From positions 46,697 to 110,696 of the forward strand of contig NZ_VJZP01000011.1 in assembly GCF_007097265.1 (NCBI RefSeq): DNA of 64,000 nucleotides, written 5' to 3'. This document shows positions 27,969-36,795 of this stretch, one piece after another (within the stretch, counting starts at the first letter, position 1; every line of letters begins with the position of its first letter). The translations under genes and the position numbers were made by a program. This stretch comes from Flavobacterium gawalongense (GTDB lineage: Bacteria > Bacteroidota > Bacteroidia > Flavobacteriales > Flavobacteriaceae). The notes under the pieces were generated by a model. That model saw nothing but the letters and a program-made list of their open reading frames with translations. It searched no databases and was not told the DNA's origin.

Positions 27969-28568
27969 TTATAGTTCGGATTTTATTTTGGGAATGTTTT
28001 TAATACTCTCTAAATAGAATTCAATGTTAATTTTTAATTTATTGATACGAGAATAGTCATTTCTGTTAAAAGCGATGTAAAGTCCGGTAAATATTGCTAT
28101 TAAAAAAATAATTATACTTGATGTTGTGAAAAGATTAAAGGATACTATAGCGATAACAATACAGAATAGTAACCCAAATATTTTTATTGAATTTTCAGGA
28201 TTAGACTGGGCTGTGTTAATTTCAATAATTTTAGGTAATTGTCGTAATAATGAATTAATATCAGGTTCATAAATTTCATTTTTTTTCAAATCAGCAATCA
28301 AATCTTCAACAGTTTTTATTTTCTTATTTTTAGAATAGAGGTAAGGGAATATCTCATTAATAAAATTTTGATTTCTTAAATCTTGAATATTTCCAATCAA
28401 CATTTTAACTTCATTAGGCAAATCTTTTCTGATGGCGATTTCCTTTTTCAAGGCACTAAAGGATATTGTTGTTAAAGAATCAACATTTTTATAAATATAT
28501 TGAGTTAATTCTTCTTCAGAGAAGGAATGTAATTTTTCTTCCAGAATGATACTATTACTATTATCCAT
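27969..28568 (-). CDS. Hypothetical membrane protein, two transmembrane helices
   Basis: A 199-residue protein with a charged, helical N-terminal half (residues 1-125) rich in Leu, Glu and Lys and two hydrophobic helices near 129-147 and 150-167. A short C-terminal helix (NKLKINIEFYLESIKN) follows. No family recognised. It is a single gene between two plus-strand units. Confidence 0.6.
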   Translation of the reverse strand: MDNSNSIILEEKLHSFSEEELTQYIYKNVDSLTTISFSALKKEIAIRKDLPNEVKMLIGNIQDLRNQNFINEIFPYLYSKNKKIKTVEDLIADLKKNEIYEPDINSLLRQLPKIIEINTAQSNPENSIKIFGLLFCIVIAIVSFNLFTTSSIIIFLIAIFTGLYIAFNRNDYSRINKLKINIEFYLESIKNIPKIKSEL

Positions 28569-28758
28569 GATGTGATGTGGTATTAATTTATTTAAAATAG
28601 TTAAATATTTCTATTTCTTTTTACAAAAGTATTTCCTTTGTTTAGCATTACTTTACGGGAAACCTCAATAGCAATAAAAATTATTGGAAATTCATAGAAA
28701 AAACAAGTGGCACTCAGAAATAACAAACCGCTAAATTCTCAATTTCATAAAATAATAA

Positions 28759-28766
28759 TATCTTTG
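28759..28766 (+). promoter_or_regulatory. -7 box upstream of the class V aminotransferase (TATCTTTG)
   Basis: A TAnnTTTG match 17 bp before the start codon; no clear -33 TTG. Confidence 0.5.
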
Positions 28767-28783
28767 AGTCAAATTAAATTGCA

Positions 28784-30271
28784 ATGACTACAATCGAAAC
28801 GCCACCACAATTAGAACTTTACTTCCAAAAGTTCCGTCAGAATATAATAGGAATTAACCAAGAGTTTCAATCACCTTACGGAAAAAAACAAATTATTTAT
28901 ACGGATTGGACAGCAAGTGGTCGTTTGTATCGTCCTATTGAGGAAAAGTTGATGAATGAGTTTGGTCCTTTTGTGGCCAATACCCATACTGAAACTACGG
29001 TTTCTGGAACAGCAATGACCAAAGCTTACCATCAGGCTAGACACATTATTAAACATCATGTAAATGCCAATAGCGACGATGTTTTAATTACTGATGGGAC
29101 TGGAATGACGGGTGTTGTCAATAAATTCCAACGAATTTTGGGATTAAAAGTGCCAGAAAACCTAAAAGATTTTATTAATATTCCTGCCGAAAAGAAACCG
29201 ATTGTGTTTATTTCGCACATGGAACATCATTCCAATCAGACTTCTTGGTTGGAAACCATTGCTGATGTTGAAGTTATACCGTCAAGTGAAGATGGATTGT
29301 TTAGCATAGAAAATCTGGAACTTTTATTAGAAAAATATAAAGAGAGAAGTTTAAAAATCGCTTCAATCACTTCTTGTTCAAATGTTACCGGAATCCAAAC
29401 ACCTTACCATGAGGTTGCTAAAATTATGCATCAAAATAAAGGTCTTTGTTTTGTAGATTTTGCCTGTTCTGGTCCGTATGTAAAAATAAATATGCACCCG
29501 GAAGATTCGGAAAGTTATCTGGATGCAATTTTCTTTTCACCTCACAAATTTCTTGGAGGACCAGGAACTTCGGGTGTTTTGGTTTTTAATAAAAAATTGT
29601 ATCAAAACTTGATTCCCGATAATCCAGGAGGAGGAACGGTAAGTTGGACGAATCCTTGGGGCGAACACAAATACATTGATAATATTGAAGACAGGGAAGA
29701 TGGTGGAACACCAGGGTTTCTTCAGGTGATAAAAACGGCATTGGCGATTCAGTTGAAGGAGCAAATGGGAATTGAAAACATTTTGAAAAGGGAACATGAA
29801 ATCGTTGATTTTGTTTTCGAATCTCTTGGAAATATTCCAAATATTAAAATTCTTGCCGGTCAGCATCGAGATAGGTTAGGAGTGATTTCTTTTTTTATTG
29901 AAGACTTACATTTCAATTTGGGTGTTAAGTTATTGAATGATAAATTCGGAATTCAAACACGTGGTGGTTGCAGTTGTGCCGGTACTTACGGTCATTTTTT
30001 ATTGCACGTGGATCAAGAAACTTCTCATAAATTGATTGATGAAATTACTCTGGGAGATTTAATCAGAAAACCAGGTTGGATCAGAATGTCTATTCATCCT
30101 ACAACCACAAATGCCGAAATTGAATTTGTTTGTAATGGAATAAAAGCATTGGCGGAAAACCATAAAATATGGGCTTTGGATTATAATTATAATCCATCAA
30201 CAAATGAGTTTGTACACAAACAAGCGCAGCCTTTAGAAGATGAATTGGTAAAAGATTGGTTTTCTTTGTAA
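28784..30271 (+). CDS. Class V aminotransferase / cysteine-desulfurase-like PLP enzyme
   Basis: A 495-residue fold-type I PLP enzyme. The cofactor lysine is Lys255 in FFSPHKFLGGPGTSG, Asp225 in VDFACSG binds the pyridine nitrogen, and His148 in SHMEHHSN stacks on the ring. A possible desulfurase nucleophile loop is GGCSCAGTYG (near 397), with two cysteines. Longer than typical SufS/CsdA (about 405), with N- and C-terminal extensions. The actual substrate is unknown; sulfur transfer is possible but not shown. Confidence 0.82.
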   Translation: MTTIETPPQLELYFQKFRQNIIGINQEFQSPYGKKQIIYTDWTASGRLYRPIEEKLMNEFGPFVANTHTETTVSGTAMTKAYHQARHIIKHHVNANSDDVLITDGTGMTGVVNKFQRILGLKVPENLKDFINIPAEKKPIVFISHMEHHSNQTSWLETIADVEVIPSSEDGLFSIENLELLLEKYKERSLKIASITSCSNVTGIQTPYHEVAKIMHQNKGLCFVDFACSGPYVKINMHPEDSESYLDAIFFSPHKFLGGPGTSGVLVFNKKLYQNLIPDNPGGGTVSWTNPWGEHKYIDNIEDREDGGTPGFLQVIKTALAIQLKEQMGIENILKREHEIVDFVFESLGNIPNIKILAGQHRDRLGVISFFIEDLHFNLGVKLLNDKFGIQTRGGCSCAGTYGHFLLHVDQETSHKLIDEITLGDLIRKPGWIRMSIHPTTTNAEIEFVCNGIKALAENHKIWALDYNYNPSTNEFVHKQAQPLEDELVKDWFSL

Positions 30272-30293
30272 AAGCTAAGGTTTTAAAGGAATT

Positions 30294-30343
30294 AAAAAAA
30301 TCACTTATCATAAACAATATTGTTTATGATAAGTGATTTTTTT
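30294..30343. terminator. 50-bp perfect palindrome, bidirectional terminator
   Basis: Arms of 25 bp (30294-30318 and 30319-30343) are perfectly complementary with no spacer, ending in A7 and T7 runs. It lies between convergent genes ending at 30271 and 30375, so it can stop transcription both ways. Confidence 0.85.
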
Positions 30344-30374
30344 TAACCGAATACTGTTAACTGAGTACTGAGAA

Positions 30375-31244
30375 CTACCTCCTGTGTTTCCATCTTTTAT
30401 GTGTCCAAAAATAATATTCCGGAGCTTCGAGAATTTGCTTTTCAACTTCCTGAATGAAAGTATGTGTGATTTCAAAATCAGGGATGGATTTGGGATTATC
30501 GGTGATAGGAACGAAGGTTGCTTCATAATACCCTCTTTTTACTTTTTTTACTTTTATAAAAACGACACACAAATCGTATTTTTTTGCAATCATTTCGGCT
30601 CCCGTATGTACAGGAACTTCAACGCCCATGAAGGTATCCCAATGAAATATTCTATCTAATTTTGGAGATTGATCACTGGCTAATCCATAAATGCATAAAA
30701 TTCCTTCTTTTTGGTTTTTTGCTATTAAAGGAATAGTTTCTCTGGTTACAACTAATTCAGCATCATATTTTGACCGAATATCTCTTATAAGTTTATCAAA
30801 ATATTTATTGGCTATTTTTTTATATACTCCAATTCCTCGGAATGATGTTTTATCATTAAGTGTTATCAACCATTCCCAACTTGCATAATGGGAGGCTAAT
30901 AATACAATACTTTTTCCTTTTTTTTCATATTCTTTTATAAGATCAATATTTGTTATTACAAATCTCTTGTTCATTTCTTCAGAAGATATGGTCATGGTTT
31001 TAATCATTTCCAGAAACATATCACATAAATGGTGATAAGACTTTTTTTCGATAACAAGACGTTCTTCAGGACTAAGATAAGGTAATGCTAAAGCTAAATT
31101 TTCTCTAACAGTTTTCTTTCGGTAGCCCACTATGTTATAAACTATAAAACACACTGCATCAGATAACCAATAAAATAGGTGAAAAGGAAGAATAGAAACA
31201 ATCCAAAGAAACGGATAGGCTATAATAAAAATAAGAAATTGCAT
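30375..31244 (-). CDS. Lysophospholipid/lipid A acyltransferase (HtrB/LpxL-like)
   Basis: A 289-residue inner-membrane acyltransferase. An N-terminal hydrophobic anchor (MQFLIFIIAYPFLWIVSILP) is followed by the HX4E catalytic motif HYASWE (in LLASHYASWEWL). A later segment, VFIKVKKVKRGYYEATFVPI, is typical of the LABLAM domain. Bacteroidota members acylate lipid A or ornithine-type lipids. The start at 31244 is preferred to 31274 because the extra ten residues (MTYICKKKIC) overlap a promoter-like AT tract and push the anchor inward. Confidence 0.85.
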   Translation of the reverse strand: MQFLIFIIAYPFLWIVSILPFHLFYWLSDAVCFIVYNIVGYRKKTVRENLALALPYLSPEERLVIEKKSYHHLCDMFLEMIKTMTISSEEMNKRFVITNIDLIKEYEKKGKSIVLLASHYASWEWLITLNDKTSFRGIGVYKKIANKYFDKLIRDIRSKYDAELVVTRETIPLIAKNQKEGILCIYGLASDQSPKLDRIFHWDTFMGVEVPVHTGAEMIAKKYDLCVVFIKVKKVKRGYYEATFVPITDNPKSIPDFEITHTFIQEVEKQILEAPEYYFWTHKRWKHRR

Positions 31245-31359
31245 GCAGATTTTTTTTTTGCAAATATAAGTCAAAAATGAACATCGATATAAATTTTGGC
31301 CACTTACTGTGTCGGCATTTGAGAATGACTATATTTACAATTCACAATAAACAGACTTT

Positions 31360-31998
31360 ATGAATACCATTTTAATAGCAATAATTGTTGTAAATGTTTT
31401 AATTAGTTACAAGGGTTTTAATGATCTTTCCTTTTTTAGAAAATATGAATTTCATGTTGGAAGTATTCGAGCAGGTGAACATATAAGAATGGTGTCTTCT
31501 GGTTTTCTTCATGCTGATATGACCCATTTGATTTTTAATATGTTGACTTTTTATTTTTTTGCACCTGTAGTAATTAGTTATTTAGGCGATTTTTCGTTTG
31601 GATTGGTTTATTTTGGAAGTTTAGTTTTTGGAAGCTTATTGACAATGATTTTTCACAAAAATCAATATAATTACAGAGCGGTTGGTGCATCGGGCGCGGT
31701 AACAGGAGTTTTGTATTCTGCAATACTATTGCAGCCAGACATGATGTTGGGAATCTTCTTTATCATCCCAATGCCTGCATATATTTTTGGAATCCTTTAT
31801 TTATTGTATTCTATTTATGGTATGAAAGCCAAGAATGATAATATTGGTCACACAGCCCATTTTGGCGGTGCTGTTGGCGGTTATTTGATTACACTTATCA
31901 AAGAGCCTCAATTATTGGTAGATCACACTTTGATGGTCGTATTATTAGCCATTCCAATAGTTATTCTTTTTGTTATGGAAAAAATGGGTAAACTATAA
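31360..31998 (+). CDS. Rhomboid-family intramembrane serine protease
   Basis: A 212-residue six-helix membrane protease. Catalytic Ser111 is in GASGAVTGVLYS, and the partner His167 is in HTAHFGGAVGGY. His51, His56 and Asn60 (HADMTHLIFN) form the second conserved helix of the active site. Divergent from the acyltransferase gene and 54 bp before the SIMPL gene. Substrates are unknown. Confidence 0.92.
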   Translation: MNTILIAIIVVNVLISYKGFNDLSFFRKYEFHVGSIRAGEHIRMVSSGFLHADMTHLIFNMLTFYFFAPVVISYLGDFSFGLVYFGSLVFGSLLTMIFHKNQYNYRAVGASGAVTGVLYSAILLQPDMMLGIFFIIPMPAYIFGILYLLYSIYGMKAKNDNIGHTAHFGGAVGGYLITLIKEPQLLVDHTLMVVLLAIPIVILFVMEKMGKL

Positions 31999-32052
31999 TG
32001 GCACAACTTTTGAAAGATAATTACAACAAAAAATAATTAAATAAGTATTAAG

Positions 32053-32745
32053 ATGAAAAAAGCACTACTAATTCTATCTATTATGTTTATGACTATGTCT
32101 TATGCACAAGAAATTAAACAAGTTCCTCAAATTAGTGTAAACGGGGAAGGCAAAGTAAAGGTTGTTCCGGATCAAGTGACAATATTGGCTACTATTGAAA
32201 CAAAAGGGAATAATGCCAAAGATGTTAAAAAACAAAATGACGAAAAGATGGAAGCGGTTTTAAGGTTTATAAAAAAAATGAACTTAGATCCGGCGGATTA
32301 TAAAACCCAACGTGTTTCTCTAAATCCACAGTACGATTATGAAAAAAAGAAACATAATTATAATGCTACGCAAACTATCGAAATTCTATTGAAAGATTTA
32401 TCAAAATATGATGAACTGATGGAAGGATTGGTAGACGAAGGAATCAACAGAATTGATAATGTAATATTTCAATCTTCAAAATTAGAGCAATATCAATCAG
32501 AGGCTAGAAAATTAGCTATGAAAGAGGCTAAATTAAAAGCAGAGGATTATGTTTCTGTTTTAGGACAAAAAGTGGGTCGTGCCATGACAATCTCTGATAA
32601 TTCACAAACGTATTATCCGCAACCGATTCGATATGCTGCTATGAAAACAATGGAAGTTAGTGATGCCACAGCTCCGAGAGAAACGCTTGCAGTTGGAGAA
32701 ATCAATATTACATCTAACGTAAGTGTGAGTTTTATTTTAGAATAG
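32053..32745 (+). CDS. SIMPL-domain (DUF541) periplasmic protein
   Basis: A 230-residue exported protein, signal peptide residues 1-18 (ending SYAQ), then the SIMPL domain with ISVNGEGKVKVVPDQVTI at its start and AVGEINITSNVSVSFIL at its end. Members are linked to oxidative stress and kinase signalling in other organisms; the role here is unknown. Followed by a terminator. Confidence 0.88.
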   Translation: MKKALLILSIMFMTMSYAQEIKQVPQISVNGEGKVKVVPDQVTILATIETKGNNAKDVKKQNDEKMEAVLRFIKKMNLDPADYKTQRVSLNPQYDYEKKKHNYNATQTIEILLKDLSKYDELMEGLVDEGINRIDNVIFQSSKLEQYQSEARKLAMKEAKLKAEDYVSVLGQKVGRAMTISDNSQTYYPQPIRYAAMKTMEVSDATAPRETLAVGEINITSNVSVSFILE

Positions 32746-32765
32746 AAATCACAATAAAAATAAAA

Positions 32766-32805
32766 AAGTCCCGTCTCGTTTTTTAGAATGTGACGGGACT
32801 TTTTC
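32766..32805 (+). terminator. Terminator of the SIMPL gene
   Basis: Stem AGTCCCGTC / GACGGGACT (32767-32775 with 32792-32800) followed by TTTTTCT. Confidence 0.85.
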
Positions 32806-32816
32806 TATATAAAAAA

Positions 32817-32843
32817 AACTCTTCAATTGCTTGAAGAGTTTTT
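32817..32843 (-). terminator. Terminator of tRNA-Tyr
   Basis: Stem AACTCTTCAA / TTGAAGAGTT with loop TTGC, next to the 3' end of the minus-strand tRNA. The A-run 32811-32818 becomes the U-tract on the minus strand. Confidence 0.8.
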
Positions 32844-32844
32844 G

Positions 32845-32925
32845 TGGGGAGAGCAGGATTCGAACCTGCGAAGTTTACACAGCAGATTTACAGTCTGCCC
32901 TCGTTGGCCGCTTGAGTATCTCCCC
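32845..32925 (-). tRNA. tRNA-Tyr (anticodon GTA)
   Basis: The 81-base minus-strand sequence begins GGGGAGATACTCAAGCGGCC and ends TTCGAATCCTGCTCTCCCCA. The 7-bp acceptor stem GGGGAGA/TCTCCCC pairs fully. The anticodon loop CTGTAAAT has GTA, and a long variable arm typical of bacterial tRNA-Tyr is present. No CCA is encoded. A plus-strand ORF of 71 codons over it is not a gene. Confidence 0.95.
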
Positions 32926-33050
32926 AAGGCTCAACAAGCATTGCTTATTGTGCTAACCGGGTGCAAATATATAAACTGTTTTGAAGTTTCCAAACTATAT
33001 TTAAACTTAATTTTAGTATTATTTTTAAAGTATTGGTATTGAATAAAATA

Positions 33051-33077
33051 AAAAAATCTCCACTAGGGAGATTTTTT
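33051..33077 (-). terminator. Terminator after the interrupted TlpA-like gene
   Basis: AAAATCTCC / GGAGATTTT around ACTAG gives a stem with flanking A and T runs. It lies 22 bp beyond the TAA at 33099. Confidence 0.75.
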
Positions 33078-33098
33078 GTTTTATTCGATTGAAGCAAC

Positions 33099-34271
33099 TT
33101 ATTTTGCTAAAAGCGCTATAATTTTTGCTCTTAATTCGTCGCCTCTTAAATCTTTTGCTACTATATTTCCTGATGCATCAAGAATAAAAGTAGCAGGAAT
33201 AGATTGAACTTTATATTGTGCAGCTATTGGCTCATCCCAAAATTTTAAATTTGAAACATGGTTCCAAGTCAATTTGTCTTTTGCAATTGCTTCTTTCCAT
33301 GCTTTAGCATCTTTATCTAAAGATACGCCAACAATGTTAAGTCCTTTAGCATGTAATTCTTTGTAAATAGCTACTACATTTGGATTTTCTCTGCGACAAG
33401 GACCACACCAAGAAGCCCAAAAATCAACTATTGTAACTTTTCCTAAACATTCTTTCAGAGAAATTACTTTCCCTTCAGGATTAGGACCTGAAAAATCTGC
33501 TCTTCATTTTGCTTCAGCAGTTGGAGCTGGAGCTGGTGCTGGAGGTGTAGCTCCTACAGCTGGCGATTTCATTTCAGTAAGTCTAGCTTTTATGGCTTTA
33601 CCTGGTTTTGTATTTTTTAATGATTCCTCTAAACTGTTGTATAATTTTTCAGATTTTTTTACATCAGCAGTTGGGTCATTAAGCATTCCTTGAATGATTA
33701 AAGCAGAAATGAATGATTTTGGGTGTGATTCAGCATAAGTTACATATTTAGCTTTTGAAGCCGTACCTACTTCTTCTTGAATTTTAGAAAACTCTTTCAT
33801 CAATCCATTGATAACAACAGTATCTTTGGTTTGTTGAGCAGTATTCATCGCTTGCATATTTTTGGTCTGAAAATCGATTAATTTCTTTTGAACTTTAGTG
33901 ATTTCTTCATTGAAAGTAACGTATTCGTCATTATTATAAGTTCCAGCTATTTTTGATTTTTGTATGCTGTCTTTGTTTACAATTATGGTAATATCTCCAT
34001 TTTCTAATATAAAAGGTATTTTTCCTTGTACTCCTTCTACTTGTATTGTGTGAAAAGAAGGTTCTATAGCTTTTCCTTTAATTTCAAATTTACCATTTTC
34101 AATTTTTACGGTATCAATTGCAGTTAAACCACTACCATTTTCATTTGGGGTTTCTAGAATTACTGTTTTTCCATTTTCAAATCCAGTTGCAGTTCCAGAA
34201 ATGGTGTATTTATCTTTGGTACAAGAAGTCAGCATCACAACAGCCGAAAGTAATAAAATTATTTTTTTCAT
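33099..34271 (-). pseudogene. DUF4369-thioredoxin (TlpA-like) lipoprotein interrupted by an in-frame TGA
   Basis: The coding frame runs from the ATG at 34271 to the TAA at 33099 (391 codons including stops), with one in-frame TGA at 33504-33506. Before it: lipoprotein signal MKKIILLLSAVVMLTSC, DUF4369 domain (about 20-120), helical part, then a Pro/Ala-rich linker ending APTAEAK. After it, in the same frame: RADFSGPNPEGKVISL and the full thioredoxin domain with FWASWCGPCRRE and PATFILDASG. The frame is unbroken and the sequence well kept, so this is a recent nonsense change or an error. Intact members reduce or isomerise periplasmic disulfides. As written, the product stops at 255 residues and lacks the redox domain. 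Confidence 0.8.
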
Positions 34272-34465
34272 TATTAGTTAATTAAGTTAAGTGTGCAAAA
34301 GTATTTAAAATTATAAATTATAAATAATTTTACACCCTAAATTTTTGTTATAATTTTTCATTCTTAATTAGGTATTGTAGTATGTTTTATTTCTACCCAT
34401 TTTATTCAATAGTTTGAATAAGGTAAATTCATTTATTGAATACATGATTTTTAAAAGGTAAGGAA

Positions 34466-34705
34466 TTATTTTTTGAAAGTAATTTGATTCGATTCGCATT
34501 TAAGAATATCAGATTCTGCATGCTCTATTTCATTAATGGTGATTTTAATATCTAGATTTATTCTCCTTAATTCTTTGTGCAAATTAGAACAAATAGGATC
34601 AGATTTTAGATTATTATCTATTTGAGACTTTTGTTCTTCTAGAATATCAAGCGTCTCTTTTGCCTTATTATATTGGGATTTGTATAAAATGCAAGGGTCT
34701 TTCAT
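34466..34705 (-). CDS. Small hypothetical coiled-coil protein
   Basis: A 79-residue protein predicted to be mostly helical, with a long heptad-like stretch (residues 10-65: KAKETLDILEEQKSQI and NEIEHAESDILKCE). Three cysteines lie at residues 5, 38 and 69. No family recognised. It lies alone between the TlpA-like gene and the J-domain gene. Confidence 0.5.
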   Translation of the reverse strand: MKDPCILYKSQYNKAKETLDILEEQKSQIDNNLKSDPICSNLHKELRRINLDIKITINEIEHAESDILKCESNQITFKK

Positions 34706-34837
34706 GAAATATATTTAAAACAAACTTTTTTTTTAGGATTGCTAAAATACTAAAAACAAGTTGATTATACAATAGTTATTTGTTTATTGTTTTATAATTT
34801 GTAAGAAAATCCATTTATTAAACGGTTTAAAATAAAA

Positions 34838-34860
34838 AAGCACCCTTTTGAAGGATGCTT
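34838..34860 (-). terminator. Terminator of the J-domain/KTSC gene
   Basis: AAGCA-C-CCTT / AAGG-A-TGCTT stem with loop TTG and an A-run at 34832-34839 that becomes the U-tract on the minus strand. Confidence 0.7.
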
Positions 34861-34886
34861 AAGTATTTTTTATTCTTTTGAAAAAA

Positions 34887-35327
34887 CTAATCTTGATTGA
34901 TTGTTTTTCTCCATGTGAAAGAATTAAGTATGTGTCTTTTTGCAAATCTACCAGGAGAATCAGCATTTACCATTTTTACGTAAGTTGCTTTAGGAACACT
35001 AATGTATTCGTAAACGCTTCCGTTTGAAAAATTGATAATCAATCTGCCTTCAACGAATTTGTAATCTGAAATTGTTGCAGTTGCTATTGTTTCAGTATAT
35101 TCAGGTAAGTTTTGTTTAAGCGTTTCAGGATTGATACTTACCAAAAAGTGATAAGCTTCAATAATTTTTTTACTGTTTTCCTCTGCCGCTTTTAATCCTT
35201 CATCATTTCCTTGAAATTTGTCAGGATGCGCTTCTTTCATCGCATTACGATAAATCGTTTTTAATTCTTTAAGCTCAGCAGTTTTGTCTACATTTAGTAG
35301 TTTGCGGTATTCAACTATTTTTTTCAT
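34887..35327 (-). CDS. J-domain plus KTSC-domain fusion protein
   Basis: A 146-residue protein. Residues 5-70 form a J domain (YRKLLNVDKTAELKELKTIY) with the Hsp70-contact tripeptide HPD in KEAHPDKF. Residues 85-142 are a KTSC domain (EGRLIINFSNGSVYEYISVP, then PGRFAKRHILNSF). KTSC domains are otherwise found at the end of some phage or lysyl-tRNA-related proteins with unclear function. The J domain suggests recruitment of DnaK. Cytosolic and monocistronic. Confidence 0.85.
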   Translation of the reverse strand: MKKIVEYRKLLNVDKTAELKELKTIYRNAMKEAHPDKFQGNDEGLKAAEENSKKIIEAYHFLVSINPETLKQNLPEYTETIATATISDYKFVEGRLIINFSNGSVYEYISVPKATYVKMVNADSPGRFAKRHILNSFTWRKTINQD

Positions 35328-35499
35328 AAATAAGGTAACTACTTGTCTTTTAATATAAAATCAATATAATTTGATTTCAAAATCGACAAATTTTTTGCAA
35401 AGGTACACTTTTTTTTAAATTTTTAGTTTGTGACAAAAAAATATTCAAAAAAAAGAATTTGAATTCTGTTTTTTTGTTGAAAAATAATCTGAAAATGTA

Positions 35500-35745
35500 C
35501 TATTGTTGTGGTTTATTATTGGCTTTGTCGAAATTTTTAGACTTTTTTGGATATTTGTTATAACTGATATCGCTTGGGTTTTCAATTATTGATTTTATTG
35601 TAATCCAATCGCCAACAGTGTGTTTTAAGGCCATTTTATAGTCTAAAAGATATTCACCACAAAAAAAGTTATTGTTTTCATCTTTTTCCATAATTCCGGT
35701 GTAAACACCTTTTTGTAACATTCTTTCTTCGGAAGCTTTGGTCAT
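35500..35745 (-). CDS. Small hypothetical protein
   Basis: An 81-residue protein from MTKASEERML (an upstream in-frame ATG at 35778 adds eleven hydrophobic residues and overlaps the divergent promoter, so it is less likely). It has a central segment GEYLLDYKMALKHTVGDWITIKS and a Lys/Asn-rich tail. No family recognised; divergent from the gene at 35837. Confidence 0.5.
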   Translation of the reverse strand: MTKASEERMLQKGVYTGIMEKDENNNFFCGEYLLDYKMALKHTVGDWITIKSIIENPSDISYNKYPKKSKNFDKANNKPQQ

Positions 35746-35800
35746 AATCAATTTATTTATAATAATTCTAGTTGGCAAAGTTAATCAAATATTACTTGTC

Positions 35801-35832
35801 TTGCTATGTTTTAGACTTTCTGATTACCTTTG
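35801..35832 (+). promoter_or_regulatory. Promoter with -7 box 4 bp from the start codon
   Basis: TTG at 35801-35803, 21 bp, then TACCTTTG at 35825-35832. The ATG is at 35837, so the transcript would be leaderless or nearly so, if this is the real promoter. Confidence 0.5.
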
Positions 35833-35836
35833 TTTA

Positions 35837-36403
35837 ATGGAAAAAATATTTCGTCCCAACCCCAATTCCTTCAAAAATACTTTTTGTGTCTTTCATGAAG
35901 AGTCTTTAGATAGCATAAATGGATTAGAACTTCAATATGACAGTAAATCGGGAAGCAAATATTTTTATACTAAAGTAGGAATGTATCGTTTGTCGAATCA
36001 CTGGGGGAGATTGGCCAATAGTAAATGGCGTTTAGAACCTTTGGAATCCGAAATAGATGGCGCTGAATCTCGCAATGACAGTAAAACAAAATTGGGTTTT
36101 GCCCCTTGGACTAATTTTTACCCTGATAATTCAGTTGAGGAATTGTATTATTTAGAAGTAAATTATATAAAAAATACAGTCAATTATCAACATAAAAATA
36201 ATCCGAAATATGATAATAAAGCTATACTTCGGACGAGTTTTGAAACCACTAAACGAATCAAACAAATTCGAAATTTACTTAATTTGACTTCATGGGCTAA
36301 GTATTTTGATTATGATGATTTGGATGTTTTACGCCAACAAATAATAAACGAACTCATTTTTACCAATAAAACTTTAGAAGAGATAAAAAGAAAAATTGTT
36401 TAA
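35837..36403 (+). CDS. Conserved hypothetical protein
   Basis: A 188-residue protein starting MEKIFRPNPNSFKNTFCVFH. The first ATG in frame (35738) would add 33 hydrophobic residues across the promoter and is rejected. The motif GMYRLSNHWGRLANSKWRLEP and the later GFAPWTNFYPDN are striking tryptophan-rich segments. Function unknown. Its stop overlaps the stop of the convergent response-regulator gene (36400-36403). Confidence 0.7.
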   Translation: MEKIFRPNPNSFKNTFCVFHEESLDSINGLELQYDSKSGSKYFYTKVGMYRLSNHWGRLANSKWRLEPLESEIDGAESRNDSKTKLGFAPWTNFYPDNSVEELYYLEVNYIKNTVNYQHKNNPKYDNKAILRTSFETTKRIKQIRNLLNLTSWAKYFDYDDLDVLRQQIINELIFTNKTLEEIKRKIV

Positions 36404-36795
36404 TCATTTGAGGCAATCAATATTAAATCATCGGTCGTGATAGGTTTTGATAAATAGCCCAAAATATCGGGATATGTTTTTGATTTATTTTTATCTTCAA
36501 TAGCAATAGATGAACTTACTATATAAATAATAATTTGTTTGCTCATTTTAGATTTTATCAATTCCATTTCTTCCATGAATTCCCAACCATCCATTATTGG
36601 CATATTAATGTCTAATAAAATTATATCAGGGAGCAATTCATTGTTTTCTAATGAATTATGTAAGATGTCAATAGCATCCTTTCCATTTTTGAAAGAGGAA
36701 ATTGCTGAAAACATTTCGGATCTTTGAATGATTTTATTAACGATGATTTGGTAAATAGCATCATCGTCTACTACCCAGATTACTTTTTTTGTCAT
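36400..36795 (-). CDS. Response regulator, single receiver domain
   Basis: A 131-residue CheY-like protein with no output domain. Acid pocket Asp10-Asp11-Asp12, phospho-acceptor Asp62 in LLDINMPIMDG, and the conserved Lys near 117 in YLSKPI. Its start overlaps the kinase stop by 4 bp (ATGA). It is the likely partner of that kinase; single-domain regulators relay phosphate or bind other proteins. Confidence 0.93.
   Translation of the reverse strand: MTKKVIWVVDDDAIYQIIVNKIIQRSEMFSAISSFKNGKDAIDILHNSLENNELLPDIILLDINMPIMDGWEFMEEMELIKSKMSKQIIIYIVSSSIAIEDKNKSKTYPDILGYLSKPITTDDLILIASND

Noticed and set aside
32827..33042. A 71-codon plus-strand ORF with GEQDSNLR at its start
   Set aside because: It overlaps tRNA-Tyr on the other strand; this reading frame is a well-known artefact of translating a tRNA gene.
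33504..33506. Selenocysteine reading of the TGA in the TlpA-like gene
   Set aside because: The TGA is in a linker, not in the redox CxxC, and no selenocysteine insertion signal was seen. A nonsense change is simpler.
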